Below, in pieces: positions 13,535-13,559 of a stretch of DNA of 13,559 nt. A program made the position numbers and the translations under genes. Under the pieces are notes generated by a model, which saw nothing but the letters and a program-made list of their open reading frames with translations, searched no databases and was not told the DNA's origin. The stretch's first letter is position 1. Every line of letters begins with the position of its first letter. Origin of the DNA: an uncultured Micrococcales bacterium (lineage in GTDB: Bacteria > Actinomycetota > Actinomycetes > S36-B12 > UBA10799); contig CALFYG010000251.1 in the NCBI GenBank assembly GCA_937952095.1, positions 1-13,559 of the forward strand, given 5' to 3'.

Positions 13535-13559
13535 GTCCCAGTCGGGTCCCGCACCCACG

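Overview
The window is GC-rich, densely coded DNA from an actinomycete (Actinomycetota). The evidence is a ribosomal protein S1 with the acidic, aromatic-rich C-terminal tail typical of Actinobacteria, an AftD-type arabinofuranosyltransferase, a PorA-family (DUF3068) membrane protein, a DUF2613-type micropeptide, frequent GTG starts and apparently leaderless promoters. The genus cannot be read from the sequence.

Layout. Positions 1-308 hold the tail of an unidentified plus-strand gene that runs head-on into rpsA (minus, start 1690). The S1 frame has no stop codon before the window edge. A promoter region with an internal palindrome and a strong hairpin terminator separate rpsA from the PorA-family gene (1868-2932, minus). 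An acyltransferase-3 gene (3039-4325, plus) is divergent from the PorA gene and convergent with aftD (4174-8274, minus). A class I methyltransferase (8271-9035, minus) lies upstream of aftD and overlaps it by ATGA. Divergent from it is a GT4 glycosyltransferase (9108-10304, plus). Its 3' end overlaps a 46-residue DUF2613-like gene (10289-10429, minus). Next come a large polytopic membrane protein (10543-12261, minus) and, divergent from it across 28 bp, a MOP-superfamily polysaccharide flippase (12290-13534, plus). No stretch over 300 bases lacks a gene, and I saw no tRNA, rRNA, CRISPR array or mobile element.

How the genes may work together. Apart from rpsA and the left-edge fragment, the genes look like one cell-envelope glycan locus. 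It has a cytoplasmic sugar transferase and methyltransferase, a flippase, two multi-pass enzymes acting on the outer face (AftD and the 572-residue protein), an acyltransferase to decorate the product, and a PorA-type exported membrane protein. From memory, gene content and relative orientations match the Mycobacterium tuberculosis Rv0224c-Rv0228 plus aftD (Rv0236c/Rv0236A) genes, here brought together and with a flippase added. Two spaced motif blocks shared by AftD and the 572-residue protein suggest that the latter is a second GT-C-type glycosyltransferase. This is the best candidate here for an undescribed system.

Genome architecture is also odd: all three convergent gene pairs overlap at their 3' ends. 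In two of them both proteins carry tails encoded on the antisense of the neighbour.
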